NCBI GenBank assembly: GCA_036397035.1
Contig: DASWJS010000020.1
Location: 69,287 to 133,286, forward strand
Direction of reading: 5' to 3'
DNA length: 64,000 nucleotides
Source: DASWJS01 sp036397035
GTDB lineage: Bacteria > Actinomycetota > AC-67
Shown in pieces: positions 50,465 through 58,555 of the stretch. Under the pieces are notes generated by a model. The model had not been told where the DNA came from, made no database searches, and saw nothing but the letters and a program-made list of their open reading frames with translations. How positions within the stretch are numbered: the first letter of the stretch is position 1; the number at the start of each line of letters is the position of its first letter. Both the position numbers and the translations under genes were made by a program.

Positions 50465-51007
50465 ATGTTGCGGGTTAGGATCGTTGTGACGGCGATTCTT
50501 GTGACGTTGGTCCCCGGTCCCGCGGGCGCAGGTTTCTCGGCGGGCGCGTGTGTCACGCATGTGTCCCTGACGTTCGAAAGCCGGCTCAACCTCACAACGC
50601 AAGCGACAGGCGTGACGGCGCTCAGCGGTGACGGCGCGCCGTGCGGTCCGACCGGAAACGCGTTGGACCTGCCGGACAGCCTGATCACGGACATGGAGAT
50701 CAACGGCTCCGGCTTCGCCGACCCGGCTTCATGCGAGTTGATTCTCGCGTCCGGGTCGTACGTCATGTCATTCGGCGCTACCTACCTCACTTCGAGTGGA
50801 GACTGGACCTACGCGGGGACGATCGCGGGTGGAGTGCTGGTGCTGGTCGATCAGGAATCGCCGAATCTCGTGGGTGTCGCAACGCTGATGCTCGACCCTC
50901 TTGACGGGGCTCAGACCACGAGGCTAACGAATTGTGCGTCTGTTACGCCGGGGACGGGCTCGAAGAAGGCTGTCTTGGCGGGAGCCCTGACTTTCGTGGA
51001 TCCTTAG
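50465..51007 (+). CDS. Secreted protein of unknown function
   Basis: 180 residues from the ATG at 50465 (GAAGGTG upstream). Signal peptide RVRIVVTAILVTLVPGPAGA. The mature protein is beta-rich: SLTFESRLNLTTQATGVTAL, then GSYVMSFGATYLTSSGDWTY and GGVLVLVDQESPNLVGVATL. Four Cys are placed as two likely disulfides. General style resembles the secreted protein at 49551-50036, but I see no real sequence similarity. Its last codons overlap the sigma-propeller gene's stop by four bases on the other strand. Confidence 0.72.
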   Translation: MLRVRIVVTAILVTLVPGPAGAGFSAGACVTHVSLTFESRLNLTTQATGVTALSGDGAPCGPTGNALDLPDSLITDMEINGSGFADPASCELILASGSYVMSFGATYLTSSGDWTYAGTIAGGVLVLVDQESPNLVGVATLMLDPLDGAQTTRLTNCASVTPGTGSKKAVLAGALTFVDP

Positions 51008-52908
51008 GCGGCGCACCTCGGCGCCCAAGATTGGCCGCCATCAACCGAGCATGCGAGTCCCGTGTCTCCGGCCGGCGTTATCAGCAGGGTTCCCGACGGA
51101 AGGATCGTGACGTGCGAAACGCCCTGATCAAAGTAGGCGAGGTCGACCGACAATCGATTCCACGATCGCCCCTCGTCCGGTGAAACATAGAGCCCGCCTG
51201 CCGATCGCTCGGTCTTGACCGTTGCGAGGTAGGTCACGCCGTGACCGGAGGCTAGATCCATCGGTCGCGAAGCGCCTTGGGGAACGTTGACTGTCGCGAA
51301 GCTCCGCCCGTCGTCCGGCGAGGAGTAAAGAGCGTAGCTCGTGAACGCATAGGTAATCCCGCCGGCGTCCGAAGCGACTCGAAGCCACGGCACGTCTTCA
51401 CCGCCGGGGAGCAGAGCTTCGGTGCACAGCGTGGCTTCGCACCGGTACACGACGGATTGACCAAGACTGCCTACCCCGGGCCGGGCGCCGCCGACGAGAA
51501 TCGTGTCCGTTGCACCGGGCACGACCGCGATCTCGGACCAGCCGCGCGAGACTGCGGCGAACTGCGATGGCATTACGACACCGTCCTCCGGGCTGTACTC
51601 GAACACGGTCGGACCGCCGAGCAGAATCGCGGCGTCACGCTCGCCTGTTTCGGGCGCCACGGCTGCGCCGCCGGTGATGGGGCTTACGAGTTCGAATGCG
51701 CCGTTGTCACGCCTCTCGTAGAAGCCGGTCGCGGCCATGACGAACATGCGTTCGGAGTTTGGCGCAAGCAAGAGCCGGCCACCAGGGAAGCCGGGCGCGT
51801 CCACCCGCCGCCAGGAAGCGCCCTCGTCTCTGGAAACGAAGAGCGTGGGGCAAGTCGTTCGCACGCACGGCACGTTGCCGGACGCGTAAATCACGGTTCC
51901 GGACTCGTCCTCCTGAACCGCAAAGGAGGAAAAGCGAGTGTCTTCTGGCCCAGCGTCTTTGGTGGGGTCGAGCAAGCCGGGAATGCCGTGGGCAGGGTTC
52001 TTTGTGAAGGATGATTCCGGCGTGACTGATCGGACATCGAGACCCGTGACCCGGGAGGTGCTCGCCGCAGCAGGTTCGCCCGCGCGCGCCTCGAGTTCCG
52101 GCCCGCCCGCCGGGCCTGGGGCAACTTGGCCGAACGCCAGCACCAAGCCCAGGGCGCACGCGACCAAGGACCACGAGGCGGCCGCGCCGTCGGCGGCTCG
52201 GGCGCCGTCGGCGGCGAACCGTGTCCCGGCCATGCGGAAGCGCCGCGTCAGAGCGACCAGCGGGCCGAACAGCACCCCGAACGCGCCTTCGCTGCTCATC
52301 TTGCGGAGGCTCGCCCGCGCGCGGAACATCAGCGACTTGACGCACCCGACGGAGACTCCCTCGGCCGAGGCGATGTCGGTCAGGTTCCAGCCGTCCAGCG
52401 CATAGAGCAGCAGCGGGCGGCTCTGACGGGCCGGCAGGCTCGCGATCGCCTTGCCGAGCCTGGTCCGCTGATCCCGCCGGCTGATCGCGTCAACCGTGGG
52501 ATCTGAATCGTCGAGCGAGATCCGGCGCCGGTCGGTGTCAAGCTCGACGTCGACGTCCTCGACCGGCGCGGCGACCCGCTTGCCCGTTCGGTGCGCGTCG
52601 ATGCACAGCCGGGTCGCGATGGTCGCGAGCCAAGGCCAGGCGGGCTTGCTCGCGTCGAAGTCCTCGAAGTTGATGTAGGCCCGGTAGAAGGTCTCCTGCA
52701 CCATGTCCTCGGCGACGTGCGGGTCTCGGACGTGCTTGTAGCAGAGCCCGAAGATCCGTCCCCTGTACCGTTGGTACAGGGTTTCGAAGGGTTTCCGGTC
52801 GCTCGAGCGACAGGCCTCCACGAACGGCCGGTCGGATCGCGGATCGAGCGTCTGCGCTGGTGCTTTGCGTACCGAGGATGAGGAGCGGCCCATAGAAGTC
52901 GGATTCAC
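51004..52908 (-). CDS. ECF-type sigma factor fused to a membrane helix and an extracellular Asp-box propeller
   Basis: 634 residues. Residues about 28-107 are sigma region 2 (FETLYQRYRGRIFGLCYKHV; DMVQETFYRAYINFEDF), and 145-203 region 4 (ASLPARQSRPLLLYALDGWN; ASAEGVSVGCVKSLMFRARA), so promoter binding looks intact. One hydrophobic helix (WSLVACALGLVLAFGQVAPG) follows at about 245-264. The remaining 370 residues are beta-rich and hold four Asp-box motifs (SRDEGASW, SPDDGRSF, SPDEGRSW, SVDGGQSW) near 360, 531, 577 and 622, typical of BNR/sialidase-like propellers. This would tether a sigma factor to the membrane with an outer sensor domain. An RR/HK/RR operon lies just upstream. The ATG at 52893 is an alternative start. 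Confidence 0.88.
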   Translation of the reverse strand: MNPTSMGRSSSSVRKAPAQTLDPRSDRPFVEACRSSDRKPFETLYQRYRGRIFGLCYKHVRDPHVAEDMVQETFYRAYINFEDFDASKPAWPWLATIATRLCIDAHRTGKRVAAPVEDVDVELDTDRRRISLDDSDPTVDAISRRDQRTRLGKAIASLPARQSRPLLLYALDGWNLTDIASAEGVSVGCVKSLMFRARASLRKMSSEGAFGVLFGPLVALTRRFRMAGTRFAADGARAADGAAASWSLVACALGLVLAFGQVAPGPAGGPELEARAGEPAAASTSRVTGLDVRSVTPESSFTKNPAHGIPGLLDPTKDAGPEDTRFSSFAVQEDESGTVIYASGNVPCVRTTCPTLFVSRDEGASWRRVDAPGFPGGRLLLAPNSERMFVMAATGFYERRDNGAFELVSPITGGAAVAPETGERDAAILLGGPTVFEYSPEDGVVMPSQFAAVSRGWSEIAVVPGATDTILVGGARPGVGSLGQSVVYRCEATLCTEALLPGGEDVPWLRVASDAGGITYAFTSYALYSSPDDGRSFATVNVPQGASRPMDLASGHGVTYLATVKTERSAGGLYVSPDEGRSWNRLSVDLAYFDQGVSHVTILPSGTLLITPAGDTGLACSVDGGQSWAPRCAA

Positions 52909-53019
52909 CGGGCGAAACGTTGATTCCTTCTTGATTCGGACAGATTGTCCAAAGATTCTCGGACGGCTATGCCCGGATGGTCGCAGATGTCCAACCGATC
53001 GGGTCGACCCGCCGACCGA

Positions 53020-53670
53020 TCAGATCCAGCCCTGGCGGAGTCCGACCGCGGCGGCCTCGGCCCGGCTGCTCACGCCGAGCCGCCGGTAGATCTCCCGCAT
53101 GTGTCCTTTCACGGTGTGGTGGGAGATCCGGACCGACGAGGCGATCTCGCGCGCGGTCTTGCCGTCGGCAAGCAGGCGCAGCACACGGAGCTGGGCCGGC
53201 GAGAGCGGAGAGGCCTGGTTGGGAGCCACGCGCGACGCCCACGCGACGAACTGACCCGCGACCTTCGGGTCGATCGTGGTCTCGGCGCGGGCGGCGGCGC
53301 GGATGGCTCGCTTCAACTGCGAGGCCTCCACGTCCTTGACCACGTAGGCGCGGGCCCCGGCGCGAAAGGCGGCTTCCACGATCCCGTCCTCGACGAACGC
53401 GGAAAGGATGACGACCTGCGTGCGCAGCTTGCGCTCGGCGATCTCCCGGCAGAGGTCGACCCCCGACATCCCGGGAAGGCGCTGATCCAGCACGACGACC
53501 GCAGGGTTCAGCTCCACCAGCGCCGGCAGCGCGTCCTCGGCCGTCGCCGCCTCGCCCACGATGTCGATGTCGTGGTCGCGCCCGAGGATCGCGGTAAGAC
53601 CCTCACGCACGATGTCGTGGTCGTCGACGAGGAACACGCTGACGACCTCGCCCGGCTTGACGACCGTCAC
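53020..53670 (-). CDS. NarL/LuxR-type response regulator
   Basis: 216 residues from the GTG overlapping the kinase stop (GTGA). The receiver has the acidic pair in VFLVDDHDIVREGL, phospho-acceptor Asp62 in VVVLDQRLPGMSG, Ser in VVILSAFVEDG and Lys112 in YVVKDV, so phosphorylation should work normally. The LuxR HTH is SPLSPAQLRVLRLLADGKTA with EIASSVRISHHTVKGHMREI. It is the probable direct partner of the GAF histidine kinase and the last gene of the RR-HK-RR unit; the sigma-propeller gene begins 111 bases downstream. Confidence 0.93.
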   Translation of the reverse strand: MTVVKPGEVVSVFLVDDHDIVREGLTAILGRDHDIDIVGEAATAEDALPALVELNPAVVVLDQRLPGMSGVDLCREIAERKLRTQVVILSAFVEDGIVEAAFRAGARAYVVKDVEASQLKRAIRAAARAETTIDPKVAGQFVAWASRVAPNQASPLSPAQLRVLRLLADGKTAREIASSVRISHHTVKGHMREIYRRLGVSSRAEAAAVGLRQGWI

Positions 53671-55826
53671 GACCCGACCTTGGTTCGGGGCAGTTCGCGA
53701 ACAGGGGTGCCGCCCAGGTCGATCACCGCCCGGATCGACAGGCCCCGTGGCTGGGCGGCGCTGACGAAGAACCGGCCCCCGATCTCGGTGACGGACTTCG
53801 CCATCGCGCGCATGCCGAAGTGCGCCGAGGACCGCCAGTCGGCTCCGTCGCGCTGGTCGATCCCGACGCCGTCGTCGCGGATGGTCATCTCGATGCGGGC
53901 GGGGTGGGCGGTCAGCCGGATGACGACGCCGGTCGCGCGCGCGTGACGCTCGACGTTGACCAACGCTTCGTGGGCGACGCGATACAGGGCGCTCTCGGTC
54001 TCGTCGGGCAGGGACGGGATCGAGCCGGCCAGCCGCACTTGCGCCTCGACCCCGGTCGCGAGCGTGAACTGCCGAGCGAGCGCCCGCAGCGAGGGCACGA
54101 ACCCGCGCCCGCGGACGTGCAGGAACGAAAGCGCGTACACCGCGCTGCGGACGTCGGCGACGCCTTGCGCCGCGAGCGCGCGCACCGCGGCGACGCGCTC
54201 GGCGAGTTCGCGGTCCTCCACCTCGTAGCCGATGTCCTGGAGCTTCAGCCCGATCCCGAACAGCGTCTGGCCGACCGTGTCGTGGAGGTCGCGCGCGATG
54301 CGCTCGCGGTCCTTCGCCACGGCGAGCTGCTGCGAGCGCCGCTCGGCCGTGCGGCGGAGCTTCGCCTTCAGCGCCACCTCGCCGATGCCGGAGGCGATCG
54401 CGCCGATCAGCTCGAGCGTCGAGGCGTCCCCGGTCGAGCCGCGCACCCACAGCACGCCGGCGGCTCGTTCTTGGAGGGACACGCACACGGCCAGGTCCGA
54501 GTCGTGCCGGCGACGGCTCGCCTTACCCTTTCGCCACTCCCGCAGCAGCTCGCGCTCGCGCTGGTCGGCGACGGGCGTGCGCAACAGCTCGGCGAGCCGC
54601 GCGTCGCCGAAGCACAAGCGCGTGCACTCGATGTCGAGCACCGAGCCGATCTCGCGGTTGATCGTCTCGAGCAGCGAGCGCACGTCTCGCGTGCGGCCGA
54701 CGGTGTCGCCGAGCCTGTAGAGCGCGTCGTTGAGCCGGAGCCGGAGCTGCAACGCCTCGGTGAGCCGCGCTTGCGTGATGGCGAGCGCGGCGTGATCGGC
54801 GAACGCCTTCGCGAGCCCCAGCTCTTCGCCGGTGAAGGGTCGCGACTCGCGCCCGACCGCCACGATGCCCCTGATCTCGTTGCCTTCGGGCAGCGGCAGG
54901 AGCATCGCGGTCCCGATCCCGGGCGCGATCACGCCTTGCCAGCCCGTTCGATTGCGAAGGTTCGGGATCAGGATCGGCGCGTGGGGGTCGCTGGTCCACG
55001 TTCGCGTGATGTCCGCGACGTCGCCATGGGGAAGCTCGGCGACGGTGATCGGCTCGCGCGACCCTTCGCCGCGAACGGCGACGGGCGTCAGCGTGGACCC
55101 GTCCGCGGAGAGCACGACGATCGCGCACGAGACGCCGGGCAGCAGCGAGACGAACCGATCCGCGACGACGTCGAGCATCTCGGCGATCGGGCGCTGCGAG
55201 CGCACCGCCGCGGCCGACTCGCGCAGCCGGCGCTCGACGTCGACGGCGTGGCGGAGCCGGTGGACGAGGTTCGACGTCCGGAGCGCAATGCCGGCGGCCG
55301 AGGCGATCGCGTCCAGCAGCCGTGTCTCCTGGACCGAGAACGTGTGCTTCTCCTCCGCAAACTCCACCGCGAGCAGCCCGATCAAGTCGCCCCCCGCGTC
55401 CAGCGGGGCGAAGGCGATCGACCGCGAGGCGAACTCGCGCTTCCAGGCCTCGGGAATCAGCGTCGAGGCCTGCACGTCGGAGATCGCCCGCATCGACGGG
55501 GCCGAACGGAGCCGCCGGCGGATCTCGTCGGTCAGCATCACCGGTTGCATGTGGCTGAACCTGTCCCACAGGACCCCGAGGTCCTGCGCAGCGCGCGACG
55601 CACCCGCGGCGGGCCGGAGCTGCGCGGGGTCTTCCTGGGTGCATGCCAGGATTCCGCAGCGATCGGCGCCCGATGCGCGCAGCGCGAGCCAGGCCAGCCG
55701 GTTGAGCGCCTCGGTCTCGCTCGACGCGCTGGAGACCGAGCCGATGACGTCCAGCAGGATCCCGAGGTCGTCGCCGTCTGCGCCTGCGACGCCGGTCTGC
55801 GCGTCCGGCGCGACGAGCTCGTCCAT
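53667..55826 (-). CDS. GAF-domain histidine kinase (NarX/DevS-like)
   Basis: 719 residues from the ATG at 55826, overlapping the upstream response regulator stop (TGATG). Three GAF-like domains precede the kinase: about 30-185, 200-350 and 365-480. No membrane segment is present. The dimerisation helix RERIARDLHDTVGQTLFGIG carries the phospho-accepting His near 515 (HisKA_3 type). The ATPase has HEALVNVERHARATGV (N box) and IRDDGVGID (G1); a FGMRAMAKSV strip closes the G2 region. It likely senses a soluble ligand or redox state in the cytoplasm, as DevS/NarX relatives do. It is flanked by two response regulators. Confidence 0.92.
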   Translation of the reverse strand: MDELVAPDAQTGVAGADGDDLGILLDVIGSVSSASSETEALNRLAWLALRASGADRCGILACTQEDPAQLRPAAGASRAAQDLGVLWDRFSHMQPVMLTDEIRRRLRSAPSMRAISDVQASTLIPEAWKREFASRSIAFAPLDAGGDLIGLLAVEFAEEKHTFSVQETRLLDAIASAAGIALRTSNLVHRLRHAVDVERRLRESAAAVRSQRPIAEMLDVVADRFVSLLPGVSCAIVVLSADGSTLTPVAVRGEGSREPITVAELPHGDVADITRTWTSDPHAPILIPNLRNRTGWQGVIAPGIGTAMLLPLPEGNEIRGIVAVGRESRPFTGEELGLAKAFADHAALAITQARLTEALQLRLRLNDALYRLGDTVGRTRDVRSLLETINREIGSVLDIECTRLCFGDARLAELLRTPVADQRERELLREWRKGKASRRRHDSDLAVCVSLQERAAGVLWVRGSTGDASTLELIGAIASGIGEVALKAKLRRTAERRSQQLAVAKDRERIARDLHDTVGQTLFGIGLKLQDIGYEVEDRELAERVAAVRALAAQGVADVRSAVYALSFLHVRGRGFVPSLRALARQFTLATGVEAQVRLAGSIPSLPDETESALYRVAHEALVNVERHARATGVVIRLTAHPARIEMTIRDDGVGIDQRDGADWRSSAHFGMRAMAKSVTEIGGRFFVSAAQPRGLSIRAVIDLGGTPVRELPRTKVGS

Positions 55827-56464
55827 CAGATGACGCCTTGCTTGATGCCGGCCGCCACCGCCTGGGATCGGTCGGAGGCGCCGAGCTTCTTCATCGCCTT
55901 GCGGAGGTAGCCCTTCGCCGAGCTTTCGCTGACGGCGAGCCGCCGCGCGATCTCGCGGTTGGTCATCCCCTGGGCGATCATCGAAAGCGTCATGACCTCC
56001 GACGGGCTGAGCGCTTCGCTCAGCGGGAGCGTGCGCGCGCGGCGGGCCCACTCGATGACGCGCTCGACGACGCCCGGCGCGAGAACGCTCTCGCCTCGCC
56101 CGGCGGCGCGAATCGCCGCGACCAGGTCGGGCAGCGCCATCTCCTTGACGAGGAACCCGCGCGCTTTCGCGGACAGGAACGTCAGGATGACCGCGTCCTC
56201 CGGGAAGCTCGTGAAGCCGATGACCGCGATCCGCGGGTCGACGTCGGCGAGCTCACGGCAGGCGACCGCGCCGCTCATCCCGGCCAGCCGATGCTCGAGC
56301 AGGACGACGTCGGGGCGCGCGCTGCCGATCATGCCGAGCGCCTCCTCCGCGCTCGCCACGTCGCCGACGACCTTGAGGTCAGGCTCCCGATCGAGCAACG
56401 CCCGGACCCCCGCTCGAACCACTTCGTGTTCGTCGACGACGAGGATCCGCAATGGCCTCTTCAT
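55826..56464 (-). CDS. LuxR-type response regulator with Glu at the phospho-acceptor site
   Basis: 212 residues. The receiver begins RILVVDEHEVVRAGVRALL with the acidic pair, but the strand that normally ends in the phosphorylated Asp reads PDVVLLEHRLAGMSG, so residue 57 is Glu. Thr/Ser (IGFTSFPED) and Lys107 (FLVKEM) are kept. The LuxR HTH follows (EALSPSEVMTLSMIAQGMTN, then ARRLAVSESSAKGYLRKAMK). Glu mimics phospho-Asp, so this regulator may be always on or be governed by other means. It heads the RR-HK-RR operon, so it is probably co-expressed with the kinase. Confidence 0.9.
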   Translation of the reverse strand: MKRPLRILVVDEHEVVRAGVRALLDREPDLKVVGDVASAEEALGMIGSARPDVVLLEHRLAGMSGAVACRELADVDPRIAVIGFTSFPEDAVILTFLSAKARGFLVKEMALPDLVAAIRAAGRGESVLAPGVVERVIEWARRARTLPLSEALSPSEVMTLSMIAQGMTNREIARRLAVSESSAKGYLRKAMKKLGASDRSQAVAAGIKQGVI

Positions 56465-56688
56465 CTGCGCCGGGCGTTCGCCTTCATCGCAAAGTAATAC
56501 GACCGAGGGGTCGGAGAGTTGCGCGCGACTTTGGCGCTTGTGACCTGCGGTAACGCCCGTGCCGGGCGCCCGAGGTCCGCCTGGAGCAGCCGCCGAATGC
56601 GCGCCGCGTATGGAGCAGGGGAGAGAGGGAGTCAGCCAGCATGTATGCATATTTGGGTTATTGCCTGTAGGGATGAAGTAGTGGCTGC

Positions 56689-56922
56689 GTGCGCAAGAGC
56701 ATCGGGACCCGCGAGCACGCGAAGCTCGCCTCGTTGCTGCGCGACCTCCGCGAGGAGGCCGGCCTGTCACAGAAGGAACTCGGTGCGCTCTTGGACGCCA
56801 AGCAGTCGTTCGTGAGCCGGATGGAGACCGGCCAGCGGCGGATGGACCTGGTCGAGCTGAGCACGATCGCGCGCGCGCTCGGTTCCAGCCTGGCCGACAT
56901 CGTCCGCCGCTTCGAACGCTGA
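56689..56922 (+). CDS. Small XRE-family HTH regulator
   Basis: 77 residues from a GTG. Almost the whole protein is a Cro/C1 domain: LRDLREEAGLSQKELGALLD, then QSFVSRMETGQRRMDLVELS and ALGSSLADIVRRFE. It shares the QSFVS..ETG.RR.D..EL core with the XRE protein at 38852-39094. AT-rich sequence upstream (ATGTATGCATAT) includes a palindrome that may be an operator. It stands alone, divergent from the two-component operon with 224 bases between, a gap with no other feature seen. Confidence 0.78.
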   Translation: MRKSIGTREHAKLASLLRDLREEAGLSQKELGALLDAKQSFVSRMETGQRRMDLVELSTIARALGSSLADIVRRFER

Positions 56923-56970
56923 GCGGATTTAGAAGGTTTCCAATAGGGCGACGTCGAACCGCTTCTGCAA

Positions 56971-57000
56971 GGCCTGGATAGGGAGGGCCTGGATAGGGAG
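56971..57000 (+). repeat. 15-base perfect tandem duplication carrying the ribosome-binding site
   Basis: Two identical copies of GGCCTGGATAGGGAG (56971-56985 and 56986-57000) stand just before the ATG at 57007. Each copy contains a GGGAG Shine-Dalgarno core, so the gene has two in tandem; the second is at good spacing. Confidence 0.75.
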
Positions 57001-57006
57001 GTCAGG

Positions 57007-57999
57007 ATGGCACGTTCGGCCATGGCCCGCGGCTTCCTCCTGGCGAGCACGCTTCTCGCCGCGACGCTTGCCCCCTCGGTCGGTCACGCAGCCATCGTCG
57101 AGTTCACCGCCCGTGGGCGCGTCGACGTTTTCGACCCCAACGGTGAGGGAGATCCGCGTTGGGAGCCCGCCAAGCAGATGGCGTCCGCGGGCGACACGCT
57201 CGTGTGGCACTTCGGCGAGAACGCGCCCAGTCCTTCGGGCGTCCAGCTCAACCTCGAGGTGTACGCGACCGACGGCGAGTACTTCGCCTACGAGGCGCCG
57301 ACGGGCGACATCACCCGGCCCTTCCCCGGCGGCACCGTGTGGTTCCGATCGCGCGCAGGCTCTGGGCTCACGCCCGGCGGAGTCTGCAGCGGGGCGTGCG
57401 GCTCGTACACGAGCCTGACGATCGCGCCCGGCGCGCCGGTTATCACGAGCCCGGCCATGGGCGCGCAGGTGGGCGGTCGCTCTCTCACCGTCTCGGGGAC
57501 CGGGCAGCCTTTCACGATCGTTCGGCTGATGGAGGGCACTCGCGTGCTCGGTGAGCGGATGATCATGGGCGACGGCACCTGGTCCATCGAAGGCGTCCAG
57601 GTTGCGCGAGCGACGCACACGTTCACGGCGCGGCTGACCGACGCGGTCGATCGCGTTTCGCCGGTCGCATCCACGACCTTCGACTTGATCGATGACGGAG
57701 GTCCGATCATCACGGTCGACGAGACGAGGACGATCTATCTGCCCGGCGACTCGCAGGTCGTCTCCGGCTCGGCGACCGATCCGTCGGCCGTCGCGTCCGT
57801 CGATGTGCGCGTCTTCAACACGTTCGGAACGCTCGAGGAGACCACGCCCGCGACGTGTGCCGGAGGGTGCGAGGGCTCGGTCGTCGACTGGGAGTTCGAC
57901 CTCAGCGGGCGGCTCCCCGGCATTTGGGAACTGCACGTGCTGGCCCGCGACGTGTGGGGCAACGAGTCGACGGCCACCGTCCGCGTGACGAAGGTCTGA
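57007..57999 (+). CDS. Secreted protein with Ig-like/cadherin-like domains
   Basis: 330 residues. Signal peptide MARGFLLASTLLAATLAPSV followed by GHAA. Residues 30-135 form a plastocyanin-like or beta-sandwich domain (GDTLVWHFGENAPSPSGVQL; a Cys pair in GGVCSGACGSY). Residues 138-230 look like a bacterial Ig domain (PGAPVITSPAMGAQVGGRSL; SGTGQPFTIVRLMEGTRVL; ARATHTFTARLTDAVDRVSP), and the last 100 residues another (SATDPSAVASVDVRVFNTFG; ELHVLARDVWGNESTATVRV). Probably a surface or exported structural protein. The two ribosome-binding cores before it suggest strong translation. Function not known. Confidence 0.75.
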   Translation: MARSAMARGFLLASTLLAATLAPSVGHAAIVEFTARGRVDVFDPNGEGDPRWEPAKQMASAGDTLVWHFGENAPSPSGVQLNLEVYATDGEYFAYEAPTGDITRPFPGGTVWFRSRAGSGLTPGGVCSGACGSYTSLTIAPGAPVITSPAMGAQVGGRSLTVSGTGQPFTIVRLMEGTRVLGERMIMGDGTWSIEGVQVARATHTFTARLTDAVDRVSPVASTTFDLIDDGGPIITVDETRTIYLPGDSQVVSGSATDPSAVASVDVRVFNTFGTLEETTPATCAGGCEGSVVDWEFDLSGRLPGIWELHVLARDVWGNESTATVRVTKV

Positions 58000-58112
58000 A
58001 TCCGGAACGCCGCCCCGTCAGCCTTGACGGAGGCGGTGGACATGGCCATGCATCATGTTGTGCCGGCCGACCCCGCAGGCTATATCGCGACTACGGTATA
58101 CCTTCGTGCCCT

Positions 58113-58141
58113 TTGACATGCATGGTTGGTGTAGATATCAT
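58113..58141 (+). promoter_or_regulatory. Consensus-type promoter for the XRE/nucleotidyltransferase pair
   Basis: TTGACA (58113-58118), a 17-base spacer and TATCAT (58136-58141). A second perfect -10-like TATAAT follows at 58153-58158. GATATCAT and GATATAAT form a 17-base-spaced direct repeat that could be the operator of the XRE regulator just downstream. It is the most canonical promoter in the window and lies in an AT-rich patch. Confidence 0.65.
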
Positions 58142-58180
58142 AGCGTTCCTGATATAATCGCGATGCAAGGGTGAGGGCAG

Positions 58181-58555
58181 ATGAAGGCGGCGGAAGTGGG
58201 CGTCCAGCTCCGAAGGGCACGGCGAAATGCCGGCCTGAGTCAGACGCGGCTGGCCGGCCGAATGAAGACGTCCCAGTCGGCGATCGCGCGGGCTGAATCG
58301 GGCTTGGTGAAGCCGTCGCTTGACTTCATCGAACGGTTCGTTCGCGAGACCGGAGAACCACTCAGACTCGGGTCGTTGATCGTGTTCCCAGCGAGTTCTC
58401 GAACGGAAGAGGACGATCGGGCCGAGCGTATTCGTCGCGCGGTGGGCGACTTCCAGTTCAACCCCTGGTTGCGCGAGCCCACGCCCGCCGAACAGCGATC
58501 CCTCGAGGCCGACGGACTGAGCCGTGGATATTTCGAAGGCCCTCGAACTGCTTGA
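58181..58555 (+). CDS. XRE-family antitoxin-like HTH regulator
   Basis: 124 residues. VQLRRARRNAGLSQTRLAGR then MKTSQSAIARAESGLVKPSL is a clear Cro/C1 HTH, followed by LDFIERFVRETGEPLRLGSL, a common extension in antitoxin-like XRE proteins. The C-terminal 45 residues are acidic (TEEDDRAERIRRAVGDFQF). GTGAGGG precedes the ATG. Its 3' end overlaps the nucleotidyltransferase-like gene by 32 bases, and a consensus promoter with possible operators lies upstream, so the pair behaves like an autoregulated toxin-antitoxin-style module. Confidence 0.85.
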   Translation: MKAAEVGVQLRRARRNAGLSQTRLAGRMKTSQSAIARAESGLVKPSLDFIERFVRETGEPLRLGSLIVFPASSRTEEDDRAERIRRAVGDFQFNPWLREPTPAEQRSLEADGLSRGYFEGPRTA

